NCBI GenBank assembly: GCA_963693365.1
Contig: CAVNZM010000008.1
Coordinates: 1-64,000 of the forward strand
DNA length: 64,000 nucleotides
From: Amoebidium appalachense
Taxonomy: Eukaryota; Ichthyosporea
Direction of reading: 5' to 3'
Position numbers and translations under genes: made by a program. Position 1 is the stretch's first letter, and every line of letters begins with the position of its first letter. Shown here one piece after another: positions 1 to 42,600 of the stretch. Under the pieces are notes generated by a model, which saw only the letters and a program-made list of their open reading frames with translations, did no database searches and was not told the DNA's origin.

Positions 1-340
1 TGGACATTTGCATACATACCACTTTTCTCCCCTTCCCTGTACCCCCCCCCCCCCCCCCCTCCCCCCCTCCCCCCTCTTCTCTTTTTCTCTTCCCCCCCCT
101 CCTCCCCCTCTCCATTCCCCCCTCCAGTTCGATCACGCCCATCCGATCGATATCCAATACTTGGTGGTTGGTAGCTGAAGATGGTTGTTAGGTATTATGC
201 ACATGGTTGTCAGGTTATGTATACATTCTGAAACTCGTGCGCATAGCATGTTGCTACAATGCTTTTTTCTTAATGCAAACACGAGAATTACTGATCACAA
301 CGTTGTTCTCACACTGTAACACACATCGCGATTACCGCAG
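1..340. other. intron sequence upstream of the WSC exon
   Basis: A C/T-rich low-complexity block lies at about 42-125, followed by ordinary sequence running into the acceptor CGCAG at 336-340. I see no exon here; the first exons of the gene lie before the window. Confidence 0.6.
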
Positions 341-31700
<31,360 letters not shown>

Positions 31701-31716
<16 letters not shown>

Positions 31717-31815
31717 TGCTAAATTGCTAAATATAGCATCATGATTATTAAAGCAGCCTCTCCATGAGCTGCTAGTGCTAAATTGCTAAATATAGCATCA
31801 TGATTATTAAAGCAA
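31701..31815. repeat. 59-bp duplication spanning the stop codon
   Basis: Copies begin CTCCATGAGCTGCTAGTGCT at 31701 and 31760; each contains the last codons and the TAG stop. Confidence 0.9.
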
Positions 31816-32386
31816 ATTCTTCTTCACGTTGAGATAACTGTATTTATATTGTGCTACGGCAATTATATTCTTTTTTCATGTCGAGATATTTTTTTTTCAC
31901 GTCGAGATAACTGGATTTAAATATATTGTGCTACGGCCTGTTACTATGTTGAGGTAGCTGTTTTTCTTTTTTACATGTCGAGATCATTGTTGATGTTGCT
32001 TTAAGAGTGCTGCAGTGCTTTTATAAATGCCGACAGTGTCCTTGAATGTTTGTCTATTGTTTTGATAATCTTGTTACTAGTTGAGTAAACAAGTATGTTA
32101 TAAAGTTCCACAACAGACAGGGAGGAACCATGATCACACACACGTTGAGACCCACGGTGCTGGGCACTGGTATGCCGTTGTGTGCTGTTGTTTCCACCAA
32201 CATGATATATAATATAATAGAAAGGATATAATGTAGTATTTTAGTTTTATAGAATAATGTAATAAAAAGGATGATGTAGAGAATGTGTAGCCTGAAACGA
32301 GTACGAGATCCCTCCCTCTTTCCCCTCGGCCCCGTCCCCTTCCCCCCTCTTTTACTCACACACACTCTCTCAATCGCTCTCTCTCC

Positions 32387-32434
<48 letters not shown>

Positions 32435-32443
32435 CTCTATCCC

Positions 32444-32518
<75 letters not shown>

Positions 32519-33689
32519 AAGAGGCCGTCCGCGAAGAAAACGCTATAGCTTGAAGTCATAGCTATCGCCCGCGGAGAAAACGCTATTGCTGGAAGCCTTA
32601 GCTATAAGGGAGGGGAGGAGGGGATGGGGGGGTGATCACAAGGGTCAAAATTGAAAGAAATGTGGCGATTCAGCAGATAGAAGCTCATAGGAGGTTCACT
32701 TCAGGAGAGAAGGTGAAGGGCTAAATATGGGTCATGTCCACTGTGCATAGACAAAGAACCAAAGTACTAGTGGTAAGCCCGCTTTTGTGCAGAAAGGTGC
32801 AGCTACAAATGAGACGTGTGTGTGTGTGTTTGGGGGGGGGGGGGGGGGGGGGGGGGGGGTATACACGGTGTGGTTGTGTGTGTGTACACACTGTGTGTGT
32901 GTGTTGGGGGGGGGGGGGGGGGGGGGGGGGGGGAGGTATACACGGTGTGGTTGTGTGTGTGTACATGTACATGTGTGTGTGGGCGGGCGGGGCGGGGGGG
33001 GGGGGGGGAGGGGGGGGAGGGGGGGGAGGGGGGGGGGAGGGGGGGGGGGGGGGGGGGGGGGGCTTTCCACAGTGCTTGTACATGTTCGTGCATATTATTA
33101 TTGCTTTTTCCCAGTGCATGTGTACGTGTACATTATCATGCCCCACAAGTTTCAGAATCCATATTTAAAAGGGGAAAAAAAAAAAAAGAAAAAAAAAAAA
33201 AAAACAGAAAACAGTCAGAATTACTGGAAAGAAAGAAAAACACGAGTGGTTAACGCTGGCTACGGCTTTTGATTAGGGGGCAGTTGTAGGGTACGGGTAC
33301 CAGTAGCAAATGCAGACGTTTACGTGCCAGTGCATGCGCACGTGTTCAACTTGTGGCTAATAAACAACACTCTGTTGATTGGAAATGGGTCCCCCAGGCC
33401 CCGTAAGGACTTGCAATTGGCGAACTAAGTCCTTTAAGTCCGCCTCATAACTGCTATATATGATAACTGTTTGTTATCCGCTGGTAACTGTATACTACAT
33501 ATAGTTTGCCAGAGTGAAGACACGTGTGTTGTATCATCACTATGTGCTGCGCATGTATTTGATAATGATGAAGGGGGGTTGATGGACGGCTTCACGCTAG
33601 CCCCAACCCCCACACTACTGAGCTCTAGTGTGTCTACTTACATCGGCAGTGATGCCAGCTAAGTGTTTTTGTTGATGGCACAAGAGCCC
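31816..33689. other. 3' flank of host gene: simple repeats, no gene seen
   Basis: Repeated CACGTTGAGATAACTG-like units 31820-31990; AT-rich 32180-32290; (CT)n then (GT)n 32390-32516; two CGAAGAAAACGCTAT/CGGAGAAAACGCTAT units at 32531-32580; G-rich blocks 32831-33062; poly-A 33174-33205. No supported coding region. Several ATTAAAG/AATAAA strings could serve as polyadenylation signals. Confidence 0.6.
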
Positions 33690-34858
33690 CCCTACTTTAA
33701 ATACCCTGGCTGCTACCCACTACGTTGACAAATTTGTCTTGGCTAACACCGTACATCTACCCATTTTGTCTATTAATTCCTGGATGTTGGGCATCGGCCA
33801 CTGTTTCTTTACGGTCACCTGATTTTATTTTCGTAGGTCTGATATAAATTGCCAATCACCATTGGATATCTTTATCTGAAAAATTGGGTGACACCATGCT
33901 GACAGTGTTGGTTCTATTTGTCCTTTCCTGACCATTTCTCTGCGATTTTCTTTGCCGCCTCCTCTTTGATTTGTTCTAAACGCCATTGTTTTATTTACAC
34001 CGGTGGACTGTCTCCAGTGTCGATTTCTCGCTCAAAGCCTTTTATCTGACTAAACTCATCTGGGTCACCTGGAACGAAGCAGGTAGCATGTTTCTCAAGT
34101 AATTCTTCTACCTTAACGTGCATTCTAGGGGGAACCAATGATCAATCGAAACTTGCCGGAATCGAAGCGCTGGGGGTTGGTGTCTGCTTTGGTCAGTATC
34201 ACCTAAACCCGTTGGAATTTCATGCTGATCGCCAATGCTCTCCCCCGAGCTACGTACAACATGGACTCCTTCACCACCACTGAGACACGACAGATTCAGT
34301 GGTACTTGTCTTAACATTCTGGTAAGTGCGCTCCCACACACCTTGAATGCAAGAGTGAGATTGGCGAGTTCTCTCTCTCTTGCACCCCTGTATGTGTTCC
34401 TAAAAATGCCTTAGCACGTGCTATCCTATCAGGATTTTCAGTGGTCAGCGCGTTTGCTTCATCTATCTTCTGTTTGCTTAATTTGTCTAAGCGATCTTTA
34501 TCGACCTCGACAGAATAAATAGTTCCGTATTTAGATGTTATAGGCTGGAACCATCCGATCACACGAGGAAAAGTGGCAACCACATCATGGTGGTTATTAA
34601 CAATAATCTGCATGGCGTTATTCTTTTCGATCTCACAAACAAGAGGCATCAATACAGAAGAAAAATGTATGGTAGGGGACTTATCTGGATTCTCCGCTGG
34701 CCAGAAGTAATCGATAGTGCCGGGCGCTGGAGGATTTTGGATATACGCCCATTGTCTCCGACCAGAATGCGCAGGAATCACCTTTTGCTCTGCTGACACC
34801 GTCACAGCGTGACACAATGAATAAGGAGAAGGACCCATCTGTGCTGGAATATCCTCTC
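33690..34858 (-). pseudogene. degenerate Ty3/gypsy pol fragment (post-protease linker to RT start)
   Basis: Read on the minus strand. From 34858 down it encodes VIPAHSGRRQWAYIQ and VNNHHDVVATFPRVIGWFQP, the linker after the protease. Then FEREIDTGDSPPV (about 34040), then MVRKGQIEPTLSAWCHPIFQ and WPMPNIQELIDKMGR, the start of the RT palm. Stops at the expected YIKQWR position and after LRK, plus frame changes, show it is dead. No LTRs of its own were found. Its upstream end is interrupted by a solo LTR (34859-35236). Confidence 0.8.
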
Positions 34859-35236
34859 TGTTGGAGTGCAGACTTACGCTCACTCCACAATATGTGTATG
34901 TTAGCTTTACAATTGGTTCCGTGTACACAGACACACGCTGACACTCAATCACCACATGCACATCTGCATAGTTGAGGAATGTTGCCAATTGTGTTTTGAC
35001 TGCAAACGATTGGTTCACTGGTCCCAGAGATCTCTAAATGAAAGTAACCAATCCGATTAGCGCCTGGCATCCGGATTACATTCCAGACTGCTGCCCCACG
35101 GGTATATAAGCCACGTCTCTGCCAGGTGCAGACATGGAGTTCAGTCATGGAGTTAACACACTGAAAGCAGTAAAAAACGGGTCAGCGCCCAAGCGCGCCA
35201 CGACGACCCTAGTCACAGCGGACTCTACTTCCAACA
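34859..35236 (+). repeat. solo LTR of the TRIM family, opposite orientation to the intron array
   Basis: TGTTGGAGTGCAGACTTACG...CTACTTCCAACA, 378 bp, flanked by a 5-bp duplication CTCTC on both sides. Contains GGTATATAAGCCACG. No PBS follows, so it is a solo LTR left by recombination. Confidence 0.9.
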
Positions 35237-35676
35237 CTCTCCCCCAACGTGGTTAGTGAGTGTTTTTGATGGTTAGTGGTTTTTATCTACTGTTTTGCAA
35301 AGTCTTTTTCCAAGTATTGCATCGTGCCGAACACTTTCTAATACTAAAAATGACTGAGTAATACAATGTATTTCCAAGGAACAAAGGGATAACACGCTTG
35401 CCAAGCACATGCAGTGAATCATTTTGTTTAACAGAGCCCACACGTGTGTTTGTTTGTCTTAGTGTTAACACATTTTTGTGCTATAGGCTATATACTGCTG
35501 CGCTTATTAACAATGAGAAGCACCACTATCACATAGTGTTTTGTAATGTGTGCCATCAATGTGAACATCAACATACATGTGTGGGTCGGGTTCATGCGAT
35601 ACAATGGGGGAAACTGTCATCTTCCCATGATTAACGGCAAGACTTAGAAGTTGAGTTTTATATATGTTTATTAGTT
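35237..35676. other. AT-rich spacer, nothing recognised
   Basis: The first bases continue the interrupted Ty3-like frame on the minus strand for a few codons; after that no coding or repeat signal is visible. Confidence 0.5.
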
Positions 35677-36412
35677 TGTTGTAGGTTGTTTCCTTTTCCC
35701 TTTCCTTTCTTCCTTTCTTACTTTCCTTTCTGTTTCCGTGTGCACCGATATCTTAGATCTGTGTACACATCGACATATTTAGCCCGCGCACACGTATTGT
35801 TATTTGTGTCAATGTCTAATTATGTCATCCAATCAGATCTTGTTATATTTTCCCAAATATAGTAATCTACATTCCTCATTAATTCTATTCGATTCCTTTC
35901 CCATTCCATTCCTTTCTATCCTCATTCCTTTTCCTTCCTTTCCCACGACGTAGCATTGTTCTATGTTCCCCAACTATTAGGAATACTTATACTTAAACAT
36001 GTTATGTTAAGAACATGTATAAATATATGATGTGTACTAATAGATACATAAGTGGTTTCATTTTGTTAAATGTTTCCGTACTTTTATTAGAAGATTACTT
36101 TCATTAGAGTATTGCGTTTTATCTTCTATGTGTCGACAGGCATTTTGATCGATTTATTTTACCCTCATAGTTTTCGTCTTTCTGATTGGAAAATAGAGTT
36201 TTCGTTTTTTTTGATTGGTTTATCGATTTCACATTCCTGAGTATAAAAGGAACTTCATCTTGAAATAAATATCAAGCAGTCGTATTCATTTCCTGTGGTT
36301 CCAGAAATCGTTCCACCTCTCCGGTTGTGTTTCTCCCATGTGTCTCTGTGTTGTGTATAACATAACACCCATCTGTGCTCTCTGCTTCTCCGTTTACCCA
36401 CACAAAACAACA
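35677..36412 (+). repeat. probable 5' LTR of copia-1 (start uncertain)
   Basis: Ends ...CACACAAAACAACA just before a PBS-like GGTTTACGGCCCC. Contains GAGTATAAAAGGAAC at about 36238 and AATAAATAT downstream, as expected for U3/R. TGTTGTAGGTTG at 35677 is a candidate start but no matching 3' copy exists in the window to prove it. Confidence 0.5.
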
Positions 36413-36425
36413 GGTTTACGGCCCC
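36413..36425 (+). other. copia-1 primer-binding-site-like sequence
   Basis: GGTTTACGGCCCC directly after the LTR end; a diverged form of the GGTTATGGGCCCAG site in copia-3. Confidence 0.55.
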
Positions 36426-36487
36426 TTTGCACGCTAACACAAAATCTCGTTACAACCGCGAAATTCCTCCGTCTTACTGCTTCAACC

Positions 36488-38335
36488 ATGACTGACAAAC
36501 CGTCGTACATCAACCTTCCACAATGGAATCCGTCCGAGAAGAGAGATGAGAAACGTCTCAACTATTTCGAGTGGGAGCCACTCATACACCGGTAGTAAGA
36601 ACCACCATTGCCGAGAAATTCGTTGACGCTATGAAGAGACCACAGTGGGTTGACGGCTCTGATGCCAACCAGTGGCTAGGCTACGGCACCAAGGACTCCT
36701 ACAAGAAAGCTTCCGACGCCCTCGACCAGATCCTCAACCAGTCCGTCCATCCGACAGAGCTCTACGACTCCGGCCGGATGCAAGACGGTGTTCACGGTGG
36801 AGAAGTCTTCCACAACCTGCGTATGGCTTATGTGGCAGAGAAGGAGGCCCGAGTCACCCAGATTCAAGTCACCTACGAGGAGCTTGAACTACGAGACTAC
36901 CCCAACGTCACAGCGTACCTCACCCGCCTCCAACGTCTGGCTACGACACTTGCCTGCCTTGACGAGCCCGTCCAACACAAGGATGTCGTGCGCAAGTTCT
37001 TCCTTCACCTACGCAAGAACACCGGCCTGGTCTGCAGTGACATTGAACGTCTCTGCTCCGACTACTGGATGAAAAACAAGGCTTACCCGTCCTTCAACCA
37101 GCTCATCAGTGACATCCGTGGAGCTGAAATCCGTGCCGGCCTCATCGACGCAGGCACTGGTGCAACCGTCAACAACCGTCCTCTTCGAGCACTTCAGAGC
37201 AGAATGCTCCCCCCCGGTGACCTCCGTAACCGTATCCCTCGACGTGAGCATACACCTCACCGTTCCCCGTCCCGTTCCCGTGATCCTCGTCCGTCCTCCA
37301 AGTCACCCGGCCCCCGTTCAACTTCCCCTTACCCCCGTGGTAACAGGGACAACCGTAACCGACAGCACAACAACAAGAAAGTGGAGTGTTCCTGCTGCCA
37401 TGAACCCCACCACATGACATCATGCCCAGAGCCTGGCTGTGCTGTTGCTCGTCGTGCCAAGCAGGAGAAAGGCAACAAGAGTGTGCAAATGGCACTCATC
37501 TCCTCCACCGGCACACCACACCGTGACGACCCCGTCTGGGACAGTGCTTGTAATGCACACATCTGCCCCATCAAGGAGTATTTCTCCACCCTTACCCCGT
37601 GTACCCCCATCCCCATTCAAGGCCTGGGCACCGTCAATGCCACACACCGTGGCATCATCAACATGACACTGCACCACAACGGCAACTCAACCCCGTGCAG
37701 CATCAACGCCCTCTACGTACCCGAGTCACCGTCCTTCCTCGTGTCTGCCTCCATGGCCTCAACTGCCGGCCTCCTTGGACATTGTGACGATGCAGACACC
37801 CATCCGTCGTTCCTCTACAGCCGTAAATTAGGTGACATTATTTCCGACCTAACCCCCCTCAACGGGCTCTACTACATCACTGACTACGTGATTGACACTC
37901 TCAACATCCGTGGGTCCAAGCCTACACAGCAAGGACTCAACCGACCGACGACCTTACCCTTTGGCACAACCGTCTCGGCCACCGTTGCCCTATCCACCGT
38001 CACCAGAATGGCCAAGGATGAGCTTGTCATCGGCATGCCCCCCTCCCTCAAGTCACCCGACCACAGTGACTGCTTCGGCTGCATGTCTGGCAAGACCACC
38101 AAGGCTCCATTTCCAGGCACCCGTTCCCGTTTCACCATCCCCGGTGCTAAGTGGCACTCGAAGCTCCCTGTGCTTCCTACGGAGGCTACAAGGTTGCTCT
38201 TGTGTGTTTGTGATGCCACCGGTTACACCACCGTGTTCCCCCTCTACAACCGTGCTGAAACCCTCAGCTACATCCAGTCTCTTGTTGAAACCGTCGAACG
38301 TCAGACACCTGAGATCGTCACCCATCTTCGGTTTG
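36488..38335 (+). pseudogene. copia-1 gag-pol pseudogene, 5' part
   Basis: The start MTDKPSYINLPQWNPSEKRD is followed by a frameshift near 36570-36600. Gag continues with VDAMKRPQWVDG, a basic Arg/Pro/Ser stretch, a zinc knuckle CSCCHEPHHMTSCPEPGC, and protease VWDSACNAHI. The pre-integrase LWHNRLGH motif (37948-37972) is out of frame, and a second shift disrupts the integrase around 38160. Stops dead at codon F|D of the integrase where copia-2 is inserted; it resumes at 45080. Confidence 0.85.
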
Positions 38336-39260
38336 TGTTTAATTGTATTAGTAGTTGGGATGAAAGCAGAGACACAGTGGTGCAGTGTGAAAACACCACA
38401 GACACACACAACAACAAAACACGGAACGATCGGAGCAGTGTACACAACAGACATCAATGTTTAGACACGACTGAACTGAATTTATTCTGATCTTCGAATA
38501 AATACCTGAAATTCCTCTAAGTCCAATCCATACATGATTTCCGACCAGTCGGAAATCAGATCTATCTCTAATAGAAACCAATCACTAAGGACCAATTGCT
38601 TTCAGAGAGATCCGGTACGCGGAGACGCACACGATAGGACACAGACACTAGTTAAGGTCAACTTGTGTCATCATCAAGGAAGTTCTAACCTATGACATAC
38701 TGCAGAGACTCAGACATATCACACTTAACCTTGATGATTGGTTAAAGCCCGGCAACACATGAAAACTAAAGTAAATTAATGAAGTCTAAACACACATGCT
38801 ATTCTAAGTGTAGCCTAAGTGTGTTACCGTCCAATGAACACGTATTAAGTAACACAAATCTACCTAACATATATTAGTAGAAAAGAAATACGATTATACA
38901 CATGAAGACAAAGAGAGAAAGAAAAGAAAATAAGGAAGGAGAAAGAGGAAGGAAAAGAGAGCACAGATCAACAAACAAGATAGCAATAGCATAACTATAA
39001 CCAGAGATATTTATGTACACACGAACATGTACACGTCTCTCCCTGAGTGGGTGGATCCGTGTACACACATATAAATATTCTAATCGATATTACAATACAC
39101 GATTAGAGCCGATACAACACGATTACAAGTATACAAGCATATCGGAGATCGATGCTTCATTTTACATAATAGGAGTGTGGCATATACACTAAGCATATGA
39201 ACTGAAACATAACACAAACTGAGAAGATCTTACCATATGTAGATACTACGTATTACAACA
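38336..39260 (-). repeat. copia-2 3' LTR
   Basis: 925 bp. Differs from the 5' LTR at three sites I noticed (TAGTTGG for TATTTGG, GCAGAG for GCAAAG, CCGTCC for CCATCC). Confidence 0.92.
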
Positions 39261-39269
39261 TCCCCACTT
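39261..39269 (-). other. copia-2 polypurine tract
   Basis: Minus strand AAGTGGGGA directly before the 3' LTR. Two more AGTGGGGA motifs occur within the preceding 70 bp. Confidence 0.75.
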
Positions 39270-39370
39270 AAGACTTTGAAGTTTGTGTTATCATATCCCC
39301 ACTGAACTAGTGAAATCTCCCCACTTGAGAACAGAAACGGAAAAAAAAAAATTAAAGTGTGTACTTTTCC

Positions 39371-39475
39371 GGGGGGGGGGGGGGGGGGGGGGAGAAGGGG
39401 GGGGGAGGGGGGGGAAAAGGGGGGGGGGAAGGGGGGGGGGAGGGGGGGAAGGGGGGGGGGAAGGGACCGGGGCAA
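39371..39475 (-). repeat. C-rich tract in the copia-2 3' untranslated region
   Basis: About 100 bp of C runs broken by TT/TTCC (G on the + strand). The same kind of tract is at the same place in copia-3. Confidence 0.85.
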
Positions 39476-39679
39476 AAACAACGAATATGTATAACGTGTA
39501 TAGTCGGGGTTTGATTAACTGGGTTTTAAACCAGTGAAAGATAGAGTAGAGCCATGGTACAGGTCAAACCTTATATATAAACCCTAAGTGGGCATACCCA
39601 CAAAGGCAATACATATGAAATAATGATTATGATAAAGTAAGTAGTAAACATTAGAAAATCACTCTTGAAGTAGGTCGGG

Positions 39680-42600
39680 TCAATCCACAATATCCGGTAA
39701 ACAAAGTCGAGCACGATGGTGGACATGACTCGGGCCGGGGAGGGGTTTGGTGAGGATGTCAGCTAAGTTGTGGGCTGACTCAACGTAGTGGACAACCACG
39801 TCCCCACTTGCAATGTAGTCCTTGGTGTTGTGATACCGGACGGCAATGTGTTTGGTACGGTGCTTGATGCCGGTGGAGTTGACGATGGCAATGGTCGACT
39901 GGTTGTCACAGTACACCGGAGTCGGAGCAAGCATGGGACAGCCGAGTTCCTTGAAGAGGTCACGGACCCAAGCAACTTCTTGGGTGCCAGCATTGAGAGC
40001 AATCAGCTCAGCTTCAGTGGTGCTGGTGGCCGTGATGGGCTGGAGCTTGGAGTACCAGATGATGGGCATACCAGCAAACTCGATAATGTAGCCGGTGGTA
40101 GACTTCTTGCTGTCGGCACAACCAGCAAAGTCAGCATCCGTGTAGCATTCGAGTATGGGGGACTGGGTGGCCGAGTACTTGTAGTCAATGCCAAGGTCAA
40201 TGGTGCCGAGCAGGTACCGGGCCACACGACGGAGAAGGTCCCAGTGAGTCTTGCCGGGGTTGGTGCTGAACCGACCAAGGAAGCCGATGGCATAGGCAAT
40301 GTCGGGACGTGTGCACCGTGCCACCCAGAGGAGACGGCCGAGTAACTCACGGTAGGGCACGGTGAACGGTTGGGGAGGGCAGTCAGCCAGGGAGACGGTG
40401 GTGCCTGCAGGGATGGGGGTAGACTTGGACTTGGCATCGGTGAGGTTGAAGTCGTGGATGATATCCATGATGTAAGACCTCTGGTGCATGTGGAGGTGAT
40501 GGGGATCAGAGTGATTAAAATCAACACCGAGCATACGGTCAAATGGACTCATACGACAGCTGGCCATCTTGCTGATGTGGGCAGCCAGGTCACTGGCAGC
40601 AGTAGAACCCCGGGTGTTGGTGATGGTGGAGTCGTCGACGTAGTTACCAGCCCGAACCACATCGTTGTTGGGGAAGAACCGGAGGTAGATGCACGGGTCG
40701 GTCTTAGTACGGGTCAGGCCATGGGCAAGAAGAATGCCGTCGAGGAAGTCGTACCAAGCCTTGGAGGCTTGCTTGAGGCCGTACAGGGCTTTCTTGAGTC
40801 TCCAGACCTTGCCAAGTGTGGCCATGGTGATGAATCCCGGGGGTTGTTTCATGTAGATGGTCTCGGTGAGTGGGCTGTTGAGAAAGGCCGTAGACACGTC
40901 GAGTTGATGGATGTCATGACCTTCAACAACGGCCAGAGCTAGGATGGCACGGAGAGCAGCCGGACGGATGACAGGGCTCTCAATCAACTCATAGTCAACA
41001 CCGTATTGCTGACTGAAGCCTTGAGCAACACCACGTGCCTTGATCTTGGTGTCACCAGCCTGAGCCGAGTTGAGAGTTTTCTCGGAGACAATCCACTTGA
41101 AGCCGACGATGTTAGCACCAGGGGGAGGGTCAACAAGTTCAAAGATGTCTTTGTCGACGAAGGCTTGATACTCAGCAGTCAGGGCTGACTTGACCTGGTC
41201 ACCATTGGGTCCGGAACACAGTTGACGGACAAGTTTGGGTAGTTGGTCGATGTTGATGGGGGGACCGGGGGGGACTGGGAGGGTGGTGGTGGCTTGAAGT
41301 CCAACCTTGCCCTGTAGACGGGCAGAACGACGGGGTGCAGGAACCGGGGGAGGTGGAGACGGTGGGGGGGGAACTTGGAAGTTCGGAAGTGCAGGGGGGG
41401 CAACCTCCGGGCTGGACGGGGCCGAGTGGAAGTGGTCGGGGGAGCCGGGTCGGATGGGTGTGACGTTGCCAGGGGCAGGATGAGGGTCGGCAGGCTGGAC
41501 GGGCACGGGGGCAGGGGGGCCGGTGGGGGGGGGTGTCGGGGGAACGACGATGGCAGGAGGGGGGCCAGAGTACACCAGACAAACATCATCTTCAGTGTCA
41601 ACTGTGGGGGGTGGGGTGGTCGAGGTAGCAGTGGTGTCGGGGGTCGGAAGTGTTGATGGAATGTCGGACGGGAGATAAGCTGATTCGTCGAAAATCACAT
41701 CACGGAAGAGGCCGACACGATGGGTGGTGGGATTGAAGATCCGGTGGCAGTGTGATTGAAGATCATAGCCGATATACATGCCGAGTTTGACGGTGGGGGC
41801 CAGCTTGTTCCGTTTAGAGGCTGGCACGTGAGTGTAGGCAGGGCAACCGAACACTTTGAGCTCGGAGATGTCGGGCTTGACACCGTAGAAAACCTCGAAT
41901 GGTGTACGACCATTGGCAGTCGTGGACGGGGTGACGTTGATGATGTAGGCGGCATGTTGGAGGGCCTCAGCCCACAGTTTGGGGGACAGAGACTGATCTT
42001 GGACTTGATGGAGGAGGCAACGGACAATCTCTTGGAGGAACCGCATACGACGTTCAACATAGCCGTTCAGTTGAGGGCAGTCCACCGGAGCATAGCTGGC
42101 CTTGATGCCCTGGGAGAGGCAAAAAGCACGGGTAGCCTTGGAGGTGAACTCAGAGCCGGAGTCGAAGTGGTAGACACCAACTTTGGAGGGGGCATGGGTG
42201 GCAACGAGGTTGGTGTGAGCTGTGAGAATGTCCAGGGTGGTGGTACGGTCGGCCATCGGGTAGATCTTGACGAGTCCAGAGGCACGGCAGACAGTGACGA
42301 GAGCAACCTTGGAACCTCCGTACGATGTTGTGGTAGGCTCAAAAAAATCCCAATGCCATTCATGACCGGGGATGTTGGAGTGAGGACGGTCACCCTTGAA
42401 CGGAGCCTTGGTGGTTTTACCCATAATGCAGCCATGACAATCAGGAACATCACAGTCGAGGACAGAGGAGGGGAGACCAATAACAAGGTCGTGTTTCACC
42501 ATGTCCTTGATGCTGGTCATAGCACGGTGCCCCAGACGATGGTGCCAGATGGATGGGTTAACACTGGTAGTGGCAGCCAGAGCCACAGGACGAGTGGGTG

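Noticed and set aside
37884-38457. Opposite-strand frames inside the copia genes
   Set aside because: Shadow frames of the real gag-pol reading; no domains.
38874-39068. 64-codon frame present in every copia LTR
   Set aside because: LTR non-coding sequence; it is repeated only because the LTR is.
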